In this document: one piece after another, positions 7,720 through 16,025 of the stretch
Layout of the letters: the number at the start of each line of letters is the position of its first letter
Position numbering within the stretch: the first letter of the stretch is position 1
DNA from: Flavobacteriales bacterium
GTDB lineage: Bacteria > Bacteroidota > Bacteroidia > Flavobacteriales_F > PHOS-HE28
Length of the DNA: 61,984 nt
Direction: 5' to 3'
Assembly: GCA_013360395.1 (NCBI GenBank)
Contig: JABWBQ010000011.1
Coordinates: 1-61,984 of the forward strand
The notes under the pieces: model-generated
Database searches by the model: none
The model's input: the letters and a program-made list of their open reading frames with translations, nothing else
Told to the model about the DNA's origin: nothing
Translations under genes and position numbers: made by a program

Positions 7720-8645
7720 CGGCCATGGTACCGAACGGGGTTCGGCATCTGGAGGGGCATCGCGGGCCTGTGTACGCGCTGGGCAGCTGGCAGGGCGGCG
7801 TGCTGAGCGGCAGCGGCGACGGCACGGTGGCGTTGTGGGACCTGGACACCGGTGCCGCTGTTGCCCTCGCCCGGGTGGACCAGGCGGTGTTCGCCCTTGC
7901 CGTGACCACGCCCGGCGACGCCCTGCTGATCGGTACCGAGGGCGGTGGCCTGCATGTGATCGACCTGGTCCGGCGCTGCGAAACGCAACACCTCTCCAGC
8001 CACCGGCGGGGCATCTTCCGGATCGTCGCCCTCGCCGACGACCGCGTGGCCTGCGCCGGAGGTGATGGAACGCTGAGCGTGTGGCGTTCGCGCAGTGATC
8101 CCCAAGGGCCCAAGCTGGACCTGCTGCGGCAACTGCCCCTGGCCGAAGGAAAGTTGCGCGACGTCGCCGCGAGCACCGATGGCCGGTTCGTGGCCGTGGC
8201 CAGCGGCGATGGTCCGGTGCATGTACTGGATGGCCGGGACCTCAACGAGCACCTGACACTGGCCGGGCATGAAGGCGGCAGCACCAGCCTGGCCTGGCAC
8301 CCCACCAAGCCCGTGCTGCTTTCGGGCGGCAAGGACGGCCACCTCCGGGCCTGGCACGCGGCGGACGGCAGGCCACTGCTGGCCCAGGCCGCGCATCGCG
8401 GCGGTATTTACGCCCTGGCGTTCCACCCCGGTGGGCGGACCCTGGCCAGCGCGAGCCGCGACAAGACCGCCAAACTGTGGACCGCGGACGGCCTGGAACC
8501 CATGGCCCGCCTGGACCGTACGGCAGGTGGCCACACCCACAGCGTGAACGCCCTGTGCTGGATGGATGGGCGACTGATCACCGCCGGCGACGACCGTCGG
8601 GTGATCGCCTGGGCCGTGCCACCCACGACGGTGGGCCACGGATAA
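7716..8645 (+). CDS. WD40-repeat beta-propeller protein
   Basis: A 309-aa beta-propeller with about seven WD-type blades: repeated H-G...L-x-S-G-S-x-D-x-T/K-x-x-L/V-W patterns, for example SGSGDGTVALWDL near residues 28-40, SGGKDGHLRAWHA near 203-215 and ASASRDKTAKLW near 244-255. It has no signal peptide. The start overlaps the formyltransferase stop by ATGA; an alternative ATG lies 9 nt downstream. It is probably a scaffold for the enzymes encoded upstream. The function is not otherwise indicated. Confidence 0.85.
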   Translation: MTAMVPNGVRHLEGHRGPVYALGSWQGGVLSGSGDGTVALWDLDTGAAVALARVDQAVFALAVTTPGDALLIGTEGGGLHVIDLVRRCETQHLSSHRRGIFRIVALADDRVACAGGDGTLSVWRSRSDPQGPKLDLLRQLPLAEGKLRDVAASTDGRFVAVASGDGPVHVLDGRDLNEHLTLAGHEGGSTSLAWHPTKPVLLSGGKDGHLRAWHAADGRPLLAQAAHRGGIYALAFHPGGRTLASASRDKTAKLWTADGLEPMARLDRTAGGHTHSVNALCWMDGRLITAGDDRRVIAWAVPPTTVGHG

Positions 8646-8650
8646 CTTGC
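8643..8650 (+). promoter_or_regulatory. -7-like element TAACTTGC built on the WD40 stop codon
   Basis: The TAA stop codon of the WD40 gene (8643-8645) forms the TA of a TAACTTG element that ends 4 nt before the ATG at 8655. This could start a near-leaderless transcript for the membrane protein. Confidence 0.4.
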
Positions 8651-8654
8651 CGGC

Positions 8655-10022
8655 ATGGCACGGGCAGCGCGCATCTCCGCCGAACGCCTGGTACTGTTCG
8701 CGCTGGGCACGCTGCTCCTGGCGGTGACCAACAACATCAACGGGGGCCGCGACCACTGGCGCACCGTGCTGCAGGCCGATGCCAAAGGCTACCACGCCTA
8801 CCTACCGGCGCTGGTGGTGCATCACGACCTGCACTTCGGCTTCATGGACCTGGCCGACAGCCTGGGCAGCAACCCGGCCCTGCACTACGAGTACCGCACG
8901 GCCCCCACGGGCGACACGATCAACAAGTACTGGTGCGGCACGGCGCTGATGCAGGCTCCGTTCTACCTGGCCGCGCACGGCATGCTGAAGGCCGCCGGCC
9001 GCGAAGCGCCAGGGCACGGCAAGCCCTACGTGATGGCCGTGTGCGTGGCCGCGATCGCCTACGCGCTGCTGGGTCTATGGGCTGTGGGCCGACTGCTGGC
9101 CGCCTGGGAGGTGGAGCAGCGCAGGCGGGCGTGGACGCTGGTGGCGTTGATGCTGGGCACGCATCTCTTCTACTATACGATCGTCGCCCCGGGCATGAGC
9201 CATGTGTACAGCTTCGCCCTGTTGGCGTTGCTCCTGCTGGCCGCGCAGCGCTGGGCCGCCGGCGGCGGAAGCCGTTGGATCCTCGCCCTCGGCGTGCTCC
9301 TTGGACTGCTGGTGCTCGTGCGACCGGTGAACGGGCTGGCGGTGCTGGCGCTGCCTGTGGTGGGCGGCGGATGGCGCTCCTGGTCCGGCCGACTGCGCAC
9401 CCTGGGCACCCGGCTCCCGGCCCTGCTGGCCGCCACCGCGCTCGGTGCCGGCATCGCCGGCCTGCAACCGCTGGTGTACAAGGTCAGCACCGGGCATTGG
9501 TGGGTGGACAGCTACCCGGGCGAGCACTTCCAATGGACCTATCCGCATCCGGTCGACATGCTTTTCAGTTACCGCAAGGGCCTGTTCGTGTACACCCCGC
9601 TGTGCGCCCTGGCCCTGGTGGGCCTGCCGCCCCTGTGGCGTCGGTGCCGGCCCCAAGCCGTGGCGTGGGTCTGCTTCATGCTGCTGCTCACCTACGTCCT
9701 TTCCAGCTGGTGGAACTGGTGGTACGGTGGCGGGTTCAGCGCCCGGCCCTTCGTGGAATACCTGCCCCTCTTCGCCCTGCCGCTGGGGCTGGCGTTGCAG
9801 ACGGTGCGCAGGCCGTGGCGCCGCGTCCTGGTCACCGCCATGGTGCTGCTGATCGCGCTGTGCCAGGTGCAGACCTACCAGGCACGGTATTTCCGGATCC
9901 ACTACGAGGAGATGGACCGCGAACGGTATTGGGACGAGTTCCTCCGGATCGACCGGCTGGCGGTGGCGGGCGCCGGTGCGGCCATCGGGCCACGTTGTCC
10001 CGGACCGCCCTACAACGGATAG
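8655..10022 (+). CDS. Polytopic membrane protein, GT-C/PMT-like
   Basis: A 455-aa integral membrane protein with roughly ten hydrophobic segments. The first spans residues 11-23 (VLFALGTLLLAVT). A large early extracytoplasmic loop contains HAYLPALVVHHDLHFGF, and later segments are rich in W and Y. The layout resembles GT-C glycosyltransferases and related O-mannosyltransferase-like proteins, which use lipid-linked sugar donors, but I see no diagnostic DE motif. It is the last gene of the plus-strand cluster, and its end overlaps the convergent transporter gene by 13 nt. Confidence 0.7.
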   Translation: MARAARISAERLVLFALGTLLLAVTNNINGGRDHWRTVLQADAKGYHAYLPALVVHHDLHFGFMDLADSLGSNPALHYEYRTAPTGDTINKYWCGTALMQAPFYLAAHGMLKAAGREAPGHGKPYVMAVCVAAIAYALLGLWAVGRLLAAWEVEQRRRAWTLVALMLGTHLFYYTIVAPGMSHVYSFALLALLLLAAQRWAAGGGSRWILALGVLLGLLVLVRPVNGLAVLALPVVGGGWRSWSGRLRTLGTRLPALLAATALGAGIAGLQPLVYKVSTGHWWVDSYPGEHFQWTYPHPVDMLFSYRKGLFVYTPLCALALVGLPPLWRRCRPQAVAWVCFMLLLTYVLSSWWNWWYGGGFSARPFVEYLPLFALPLGLALQTVRRPWRRVLVTAMVLLIALCQVQTYQARYFRIHYEEMDRERYWDEFLRIDRLAVAGAGAAIGPRCPGPPYNG

Positions 10023-11809
10023 AACACCGGCAACAGCAAGGTGGCGAGCACCCAGAAGATCAGGTGGATCGGTGCGCCCACCTTCAGGAAGTCCACATAG
10101 CGGTAGCGGCCCGCGCTGTACACCATGGCGTTGGTCTGGTAGCCGATGGGTGTCATGAAACTGGCGCTGGCCGCGAAGGCCACGGCCATCAGGAAAGGCG
10201 TGGGGCTGGTGTCCAGGCGTTCGGCGACCTGCAGGGCGATCGGGGTGAGGAGGGCGGCGGTGGCCGTGTTGCTCATCAGTTCGGTGAGCAGGCTGGTGAA
10301 CAGGTAGAGCCCGCTGAGCACGGCCACGGGGCCCAGGTCGCGCAGCAGGTCCACCACTCCGCCGGCGAGCCTTGCGTCCAGGCCGCTGGCGTGCATGGCC
10401 ACACCTAGGCTGAAGGAGCCCGCCATGAGGAAGACGATCTTCCATTCGATGGCCTCGTACACGTCCTTCATGGACAGGCAGCCGGTGAGGACCACGAACA
10501 CCACGGCGGCCAGGGCGGCCACCATCACCGGCAGCACGTCCAAGCTGGCCAGCACCACCACGGCGGCCACGGCGGTGGCCACCAGCGCGAAGCGTCGGCG
10601 GTCGAAGGCGGCGATGCCGTCCTGCCGGGCGAGGATGGCGAAAGGGGCGTCAGGACCGCGCTGAAGGCGTTGCAGGGTGCCCACATAGTGGCTGCGCACC
10701 TCGGCAAGCACCACGTCGCCGCTGCGCAGCACCACGTCATGCAGCCGGTCGTGCAGCACTTCCTCGCGGTGGCGCACGGCGAGCGGCACGGCGCGGTAGG
10801 TACGGATCAGGTCGGCCGAACGCAGCGTCTTGCCCTCCAACGGGCTGCTGGCGGTGATGACCAGTTCCACCAGGGTGGTGCCGCGGGCGCGCAGGTCGTC
10901 GTCGGCCAGCCGCAGCCCTGGGCGCACGCTCACCTGGGCCCGGTCCTTCATGGCGCGGATGCGGGCCACGTCGCAACGCACCTTCAACAGGTCGCCCGCT
11001 TCCAGCACCGTGTCGCCGCTGGGCAGGTTGAAGCGTTGGTCGCCGCGCTGGATGGCGATGATGTCCATCTCGTGGTCGCGCACGAGCGGGCTGTCCATGA
11101 TCCGCAGGCCCACACTGCTCCCCCCCGGCAGCAGCTCGATCTCGGTGAGGTAGCCCCCCATGCCGAACAGGTCGCCCAGGTCGTCCGCCGCAGGGCCGTC
11201 GCCGGGCAGTAGGTGCCGGCCCACGAACACCATGTAGGCCACGCCGGCCAGCAGGAAGACCAGCCCCATGGGGGCCATCTGGAACATGCCGATGGCCGGT
11301 GCGCCGAGCTTCTGGGCCAGGCCGCTCACCACGATGTTGGTGCTGGTGCCGATCAGGGTGCAGGTGCCGCCCAGGATGGTGCCGAAGCTCAGGGGGATCA
11401 GCAGCTTGCCCGGATGGATGCGGGCCGAACGCGCCATCTGCACGGCCACCGGGATGAAGACGGCCACGATGGGCGTGTTGTTGATGAAGGCGGAGATGGC
11501 CCCGATGGCGAGCATGAACACGGCCAGGCCGCGGGCCTCGCCCGTCTTGAACAGCGGCCCCAGCCGCGGGCCGATGGTGCTCAACGCCCCGGTGCGCAGC
11601 AGGGCGGCGCTGAGCACGAACATGAACGCCACCGTGAGGGTGGCCGCATCACTGAAGCCGGCCACGGCCTCCTGCGGGGTGATCACCCCGGTGAGCGTGA
11701 GCACCAGCGCGATGAGCAGCGCCACCAGGTCGATGCTCAGCTTTTCGGAGATGAACAGCGCCAGCGCACCGATCACGGTGGCGAGGACGATCCATTCGGC
11801 GGGTGTCAT
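10010..11809 (-). CDS. DASS/SLC13-type anion transporter with central TrkA-C domains
   Basis: A 599-aa permease of the divalent anion:Na+ symporter type (sulfate, phosphate or dicarboxylate). Membrane blocks cover residues 5-190 and 390-599, each containing a transport motif: FINNTPIVAVFIP and, in the second half, MSNTATAALLTPIA. Between them lie two RCK-C/TrkA-C-like regulatory domains (about 205-380, with GDTVLEAGDLLKV). That architecture is typical of bacterial SLC13 proteins. The start at 11809 (MTPAEW) is preferred; upstream ATGs at 11839 and 11854 add a basic, non-conserved extension. The substrate cannot be read from the sequence. Confidence 0.87.
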   Translation of the reverse strand: MTPAEWIVLATVIGALALFISEKLSIDLVALLIALVLTLTGVITPQEAVAGFSDAATLTVAFMFVLSAALLRTGALSTIGPRLGPLFKTGEARGLAVFMLAIGAISAFINNTPIVAVFIPVAVQMARSARIHPGKLLIPLSFGTILGGTCTLIGTSTNIVVSGLAQKLGAPAIGMFQMAPMGLVFLLAGVAYMVFVGRHLLPGDGPAADDLGDLFGMGGYLTEIELLPGGSSVGLRIMDSPLVRDHEMDIIAIQRGDQRFNLPSGDTVLEAGDLLKVRCDVARIRAMKDRAQVSVRPGLRLADDDLRARGTTLVELVITASSPLEGKTLRSADLIRTYRAVPLAVRHREEVLHDRLHDVVLRSGDVVLAEVRSHYVGTLQRLQRGPDAPFAILARQDGIAAFDRRRFALVATAVAAVVVLASLDVLPVMVAALAAVVFVVLTGCLSMKDVYEAIEWKIVFLMAGSFSLGVAMHASGLDARLAGGVVDLLRDLGPVAVLSGLYLFTSLLTELMSNTATAALLTPIALQVAERLDTSPTPFLMAVAFAASASFMTPIGYQTNAMVYSAGRYRYVDFLKVGAPIHLIFWVLATLLLPVFYPL

Positions 11810-11908
11810 CAGGTGCGGCGCGCCGCGAAGTAAGCGCATCGGCGGTGGTGGCACGGTGCGGCCCAGGGTCCGGGCATCCCGGCAAGCCGCATCAGCCCGC
11901 CGCGCTCC

Positions 11909-12883
11909 TCAGCGCAGATGCTGCACATACCACGGCACGGCCCGGTCCAGGCCCTGTTCCACGGCATACTGCGGGTCGTACCCGAGCACCATCCGTGCCC
12001 GCTCGATGTCGGCCAGGGAGGCGCGCACATCACCCGGCCTTTCGGGACCGTGCTCCACCGCGATGCCGGCCACGGCGGGGTCGTGCTCCACCAGGGCCTT
12101 CCGCAGCAGGTCCACCAGGGTCAGCAGATCGGTGCTGCGGCCGCAGGCGACATTGAACACCCCGCCGAAGGCTTCGGTGCGGGCCGTGGCCAGCGCGGCC
12201 AGCACGGCCTGCACGGCGTTGCCCACGTAGGTGAAGTCGCGGGTCTGGCGGCCATCGCCGTTAAGCACCGGCGGGCGGTGGTCGAGCAGGCGGGCGATGA
12301 ACCGAGGGATGGCCGCGGCGTACGGCCCTTCGGGGTCCTGGTGCTCGCCGAACACGTTGAAGAACCGCAGGCCGATGGTCTCCAGCCCGAACAGGCGATG
12401 GTAGAGCCCGGCATACGCCTCGTTCATGACCTTGGTGACGGCATACGGGGAGAGCGGGGTCCCCTCGGTGCCTTCCTGTTTGGGCGACGCCGCACTATCG
12501 CCGTAAACGCTGGAGCTGCTGGCGTACACCACCCGGCGCACCCCCTTCCGGCGGCACGCTTCCAGCACCTGGAGGCATCCGGTGAGGTTCGCCGCTTCGC
12601 TGGCCAGGGGGTCGTCGATGCTCCGGGGCACGGAACCCAGCGCGGCCAGGTGCACCACCGCACCCACGCCATCAACCGCCTCCATGCAGGCGTCCAGGTC
12701 CCGGATGTCGGCTTCCAGCAGCCGGAAGTCGGAGCCATCCACCAGGTCGGCGATGTTGTCGCGGCGGCCGGTGACGAAGCTGTCCAGGCAGCGCACCCGC
12801 ACCCCTTGGCCCACCAAGGCCCGGCAGACATGACCGCCGATGAACCCGGCGCCGCCGGTGACGAGGATGGTGCGCTGTGGCAT
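11909..12883 (-). CDS. NAD-dependent UDP-sugar 4-epimerase (WbpP-like)
   Basis: A 324-aa extended short-chain dehydrogenase. The NAD-binding GGAGFIGGH lies at residues 10-18, and the catalytic Tyr147/Lys151 fall in SPYAVTK after an ASSSSVYGD strand (Ser near 123). The region LRFFNVFGEHQDPEGPYAA and the FTYVGNAVQA segment match the UDP-GlcNAc/GalNAc 4-epimerase subgroup represented by WbpP. It would supply UDP-GalNAc or a related sugar for surface polysaccharide. It stands between a transporter and a methyltransferase, all on the minus strand with gaps of 35-100 nt. Confidence 0.85.
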   Translation of the reverse strand: MPQRTILVTGGAGFIGGHVCRALVGQGVRVRCLDSFVTGRRDNIADLVDGSDFRLLEADIRDLDACMEAVDGVGAVVHLAALGSVPRSIDDPLASEAANLTGCLQVLEACRRKGVRRVVYASSSSVYGDSAASPKQEGTEGTPLSPYAVTKVMNEAYAGLYHRLFGLETIGLRFFNVFGEHQDPEGPYAAAIPRFIARLLDHRPPVLNGDGRQTRDFTYVGNAVQAVLAALATARTEAFGGVFNVACGRSTDLLTLVDLLRKALVEHDPAVAGIAVEHGPERPGDVRASLADIERARMVLGYDPQYAVEQGLDRAVPWYVQHLR

Positions 12884-12920
12884 ATGGCGGTGGGCTGTTC
12901 TTCCTTGTCCTTTTGCTCGA

Positions 12921-13613
12921 TCAGGCCTTGCGCTTCTTCGCCACGCCGAAGAGGACCGTGCGCCAGGTCGAGGGCACCAGGGGAAGCACGAGGGCATCGA
13001 ACCGCGCGATCACATCACGTTGCGCCTCGCTGCGGCCCAGGTTGGCCAGGAAACCGGTGGTCCGCATGCGCATGCCCTCGAACTGATGGAACAGGTCCAT
13101 GTCCCCGGCCGCGTGCAGATAGCGCCAGTAATGGTCCCAGGCGACGAACCGCTTGCGCAACCAGCGGTGCAGTGCCGTGCCGGAGAGGTTCTCCGCGAAA
13201 AGCAGGATCCCGCCGGGTTTGAGGACCCGGTGCATCTCATCGAGGGCCTTGGCCTGGCGCTCCTTGCTGCCCAAGGCGCCGATCATGCTCTTGAACGCCA
13301 CCACGTCGAATTGTCCATCGGGCTTCGGGATGGCCAGCGTATCGATCCCCTCGTATGCGATCATTCCTTGCAAGCCGTGCCTGGCGTGCATGGACCGGGC
13401 ATGCTCCGTGGGCCCCCGGAGGTCGCTGCACACGGTGGCGAAGCCATGTTGGGCGAGCATGAGGCTCAAGCCGCCATCGCGCTCACCCAGGGCGAGGGCC
13501 TTGCGGTCGGTGCCATGGACCGCCTCCAGGGCTTCGTGCCACAACGGATAGGCACGTGACCAGGTGCGCACTTCCCATTGGAAGATCTGCTCCATGGGTA
13601 TCGGCGCTCTCAT
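12921..13613 (-). CDS. Class I SAM-dependent methyltransferase
   Basis: A 230-aa Rossmann-fold methyltransferase. Motif I is modified to ALGERDGGLSLMLA near residues 41-54, followed by an acidic strand CSDLRGP near 63-69. The post-core region has FDVVAFKSMIGALG and EMHRVLKPGGILLFAEN, the usual post-motif III LKPGG signature. The substrate is unknown. The fold and its place beside a sugar epimerase suggest a small-molecule or glycan substrate. The start could also be the ATG at 13595 (MEQIF). It lies 37 nt downstream of RNase Y. Confidence 0.75.
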   Translation of the reverse strand: MRAPIPMEQIFQWEVRTWSRAYPLWHEALEAVHGTDRKALALGERDGGLSLMLAQHGFATVCSDLRGPTEHARSMHARHGLQGMIAYEGIDTLAIPKPDGQFDVVAFKSMIGALGSKERQAKALDEMHRVLKPGGILLFAENLSGTALHRWLRKRFVAWDHYWRYLHAAGDMDLFHQFEGMRMRTTGFLANLGRSEAQRDVIARFDALVLPLVPSTWRTVLFGVAKKRKA

Positions 13614-13650
13614 TCGCGGGGGCGGGCGGCGGTCCTGGGATGGGATCGGA

Positions 13651-15198
13651 TCACTTCGCCACCGCCACGCTCCGCTTCTCGCGGATCACGGTGATCTTGA
13701 CCTGGCCGGGGTAGGTGAGCTCGTTCTGGATGCGCTCGGCGATCAGCAGGCTGAGCTCGTCGGACTGGGCGTCGGTGATGCGTTCGCTCTCCACCATGAC
13801 GCGCAGTTCGCGGCCGGCCTGGATGGCGAAGGCCTTGGTGACGCCTTGGTAGCTCATGGCCAGGCTTTCCAGGTCCTTGAGGCGCTGGATGTACGCCTCC
13901 ACGGCCTCGCGCCGGGCGCCGGGGCGGGCGCCGCTGATGGCGTCGCAGGCCTGGACGATGGGCGAGAGCAGGGTGGTCATTTCGATCTCGTCGTGGTGGG
14001 CGCCGATGGCGTTGCACACGTCGGGCTTCTCGCCGTACTTCTCGGCCAGCTTCATGCCCAGCAGGGCGTGCGGCAGTTCGGGTTCCTCGTCGGGCACCTT
14101 GCCGATGTCGTGCAGCAGGCCGGCGCGCTTGGCGGTCTTGGGGTTGAGGCCGAGCTCGGCGGCCATGATGGCGCTGAGGTTGGCCACTTCGCGGCTGTGC
14201 TGCAGCAGGTTCTGGCCGTAGCTGCTGCGGAAGCGCATGCGGCCCACCATGCGCATCAGTTCGTTGTGCAACCCGTGGATGCCCAGGTCGATGCAGGTGC
14301 GCTTGCCCGTCTCGATGATCTCCTCCTCGAGGTGTTTCCTGGTCTTGGCCACGATCTCCTCGATGCGGGCCGGATGGATGCGGCCATCCTTCACCAGTTG
14401 GTGCAGGGCCAGCCGCGCCGTTTCGCGCCGCACGGGGTCGAAGCAGCTCAGGATGATGGCGCCCGGCGTGTCGTCCACGATCACCTCCACGCCGGTGGCC
14501 TCCTCCAGGGTGCGGATGTTGCGGCCCTCGCGACCGATGATGCGGCCCTTCACATCGTCGTTCTCGATGTTGAACACGCTGACGCTGTTCTCGATGGCAT
14601 GCTCGGTGGCCACCCGCTGGATGGTCTGGATGACGATGCGCTTGGCCTCCTTGTTGGCGTTGAGGCGGGCCTCCTCCTGGACCTCTTTGATGTGGGCCAT
14701 GGCCGCAGTACGGGCCTCATCCTTCAGGCTGTCCATCAGCTGTTTGCGCGCCTCGTCGGCATTCATGTTGGCCACTTTCTCCAGCAGGTCCACCTGTTTG
14801 TGGTGCAGCTTGTCCACCTCCTCGCGGCGGCGGTTCAGGCCGTCCATCTTCTGGGTCAGCTCCTGTTTCTGCTGGTCCAGCTGTTTCTCCTTGTTGGCGA
14901 GGTCCTGCTGCTGCCGGCTGAGCTGTTGTTCGCGCTGCTTGATACGCTCCTGACCTTGCTGAGCCTTCTTGTCGCGTTCGCGCAGGTCGCGCTCGTGCTC
15001 CTCCTTGAGCTGGAGGAACTTCTCCTTGGCCTGGACCAGCTTCTCCTTCTTGATGGCCTCGCCCTCGGCCTCGGCCTCGCGCAGCAGGGCTTCGCGCCGT
15101 TTGCGCAACAGGCTGTTGAGGAGGATGGCGACGACCGCGCCGCCGGCCACCACGCCGGCCAGCAGGCCGATGATCAATGACAGTATGTCCATGTCCAT
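13651..15198 (-). CDS. rny: Ribonuclease Y
   Basis: A 515-aa membrane-anchored endoribonuclease that starts mRNA decay. An N-terminal transmembrane helix (about 5-27) is followed by a long charged coiled coil to about residue 190. Next come a KH domain with [10 protein letters not shown] (about 230-245) and an HD domain with LLHDIGKV in the 340s, where His-Asp binds metal. The length matches the family. It is followed closely by a methyltransferase gene and preceded by zapA and a coiled-coil division gene, an order I associate with Bacteroidota. The ATG at 15192 is an equally good start. Confidence 0.95.
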   Translation of the reverse strand: MDMDILSLIIGLLAGVVAGGAVVAILLNSLLRKRREALLREAEAEGEAIKKEKLVQAKEKFLQLKEEHERDLRERDKKAQQGQERIKQREQQLSRQQQDLANKEKQLDQQKQELTQKMDGLNRRREEVDKLHHKQVDLLEKVANMNADEARKQLMDSLKDEARTAAMAHIKEVQEEARLNANKEAKRIVIQTIQRVATEHAIENSVSVFNIENDDVKGRIIGREGRNIRTLEEATGVEVIVDDTPGAIILSCFDPVRRETARLALHQLVKDGRIHPARIEEIVAKTRKHLEEEIIETGKRTCIDLGIHGLHNELMRMVGRMRFRSSYGQNLLQHSREVANLSAIMAAELGLNPKTAKRAGLLHDIGKVPDEEPELPHALLGMKLAEKYGEKPDVCNAIGAHHDEIEMTTLLSPIVQACDAISGARPGARREAVEAYIQRLKDLESLAMSYQGVTKAFAIQAGRELRVMVESERITDAQSDELSLLIAERIQNELTYPGQVKITVIREKRSVAVAK

Positions 15199-15255
15199 GT
15201 TCTTTTATGGTTCACATGGACCACGTCCTCCGCAGTTGGGGGCCGAAGCGCGGGA

Positions 15256-15543
15256 TCAGCCGGTGGCCGGGCGCAGCAGTTCCTCGAGGCGGTCAAGTTC
15301 GCCCAAGGCCTGGGCATGCTCCCTGACCATGGACCCGTTCAACGCCCGCACGCTCACCTCCAAAGCCGCCATGGCCAGCAGGTCCTGCTTGTCGGTGAGG
15401 GGGTAGTGCTTGCGCAACCGGTCCATGCTCTCGTTGATCTCCTGTGCGGCCTGACGGATATGCTGCTCCTCGTCCGGGTGGATGTTGAGCGGGTATGCCC
15501 GTCCGGCGATCTCGATCCTGATCGATAGGTCTTCCATGGTCAT
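15256..15543 (-). CDS. zapA: Cell division protein ZapA
   Basis: A 95-aa ZapA family protein that bundles FtsZ filaments at the division site. It starts with the short beta strand region SIRIEIAGRAYPLNI, followed by the EEQHIRQAAQEINESM helix and a C-terminal coiled coil, the standard ZapA layout. The start is 15543 or the second ATG at 15537. It lies 16 nt downstream of a coiled-coil gene and 57 nt before rny on the minus strand, so all three are probably co-transcribed. Confidence 0.88.
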   Translation of the reverse strand: MTMEDLSIRIEIAGRAYPLNIHPDEEQHIRQAAQEINESMDRLRKHYPLTDKQDLLAMAALEVSVRALNGSMVREHAQALGELDRLEELLRPATG

Positions 15544-15559
15544 CCCTGCCTGGTCCGGG

Positions 15560-15847
15560 TCAATCGTTCAACAAGGCCAGGCAATGGTCGATCTCATTCA
15601 CCAGTTCATCGATCCGTTGCTTCGTACCCTGACCCTCCCCGGCCCCTTGGCGGGCTTGGAAGGTCCGGAGGACCTCGTTCTCCTTCTCGAGCTCTGCGAT
15701 CCGGGCCTCCAGCACGGCGACGCGCTGCACCAACTCCCGTTCGGCACTGCCGACACGGTCCACTTGGGCACGCAGTTCGCGGTACTGCCGCAGGAGCTGG
15801 GCCACCCGGTCATGCACCGTACGCAGCCGCTCCACCAGATCGCTCAT
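15560..15847 (-). CDS. Small coiled-coil protein upstream of zapA (ZapB-like)
   Basis: A 95-aa, highly charged protein predicted to be almost entirely coiled coil: heptads of L, V and I run from residue 4 to about 68, with a short C-terminal helix ending in EIDHCLALLND. It has no enzymatic motif. Its position directly before zapA suggests a FtsZ-ring partner analogous to ZapB, but this is inference. It is the first gene of the minus-strand unit and has a good TATCTTTG promoter 31 nt upstream. Confidence 0.75.
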   Translation of the reverse strand: MSDLVERLRTVHDRVAQLLRQYRELRAQVDRVGSAERELVQRVAVLEARIAELEKENEVLRTFQARQGAGEGQGTKQRIDELVNEIDHCLALLND

Positions 15848-15878
15848 GCACCAAAAAGGACTTTCCGTGGTCCGAGGT

Positions 15879-15886
15879 CAAAGATA
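15879..15886 (-). promoter_or_regulatory. -7 element TATCTTTG for the coiled-coil/zapA/rny unit
   Basis: Exact TAnnTTTG match on the minus strand, 31 nt upstream of the coiled-coil gene's ATG. It faces away from the M23 peptidase promoter at 16015-16022. Confidence 0.65.
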
Positions 15887-16014
15887 GCCGCCCACCTTGT
15901 TCGCCCCCCAGGAAACTTTGAACCCCGGTCTGTTGATGTCGGCACCCCACCCGTTCGCCCACAGTAGCCACCCTTCCGGTAGGTTTGAACCAGGCCTTCA
16001 CGACACTTTCAAAT

Positions 16015-16022
16015 AACTTTAA
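16015..16022 (+). promoter_or_regulatory. -7 element TAACTTTA of the M23 peptidase gene
   Basis: TAACTTTA lies 3 nt before the ATG at 16026, inside an AT-rich patch that extends through about the first 20 codons. A TTTG at 15985-15988 could serve as a -33 element, but the 26-nt spacing is long. Confidence 0.55.
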
Positions 16023-16025
16023 CAG

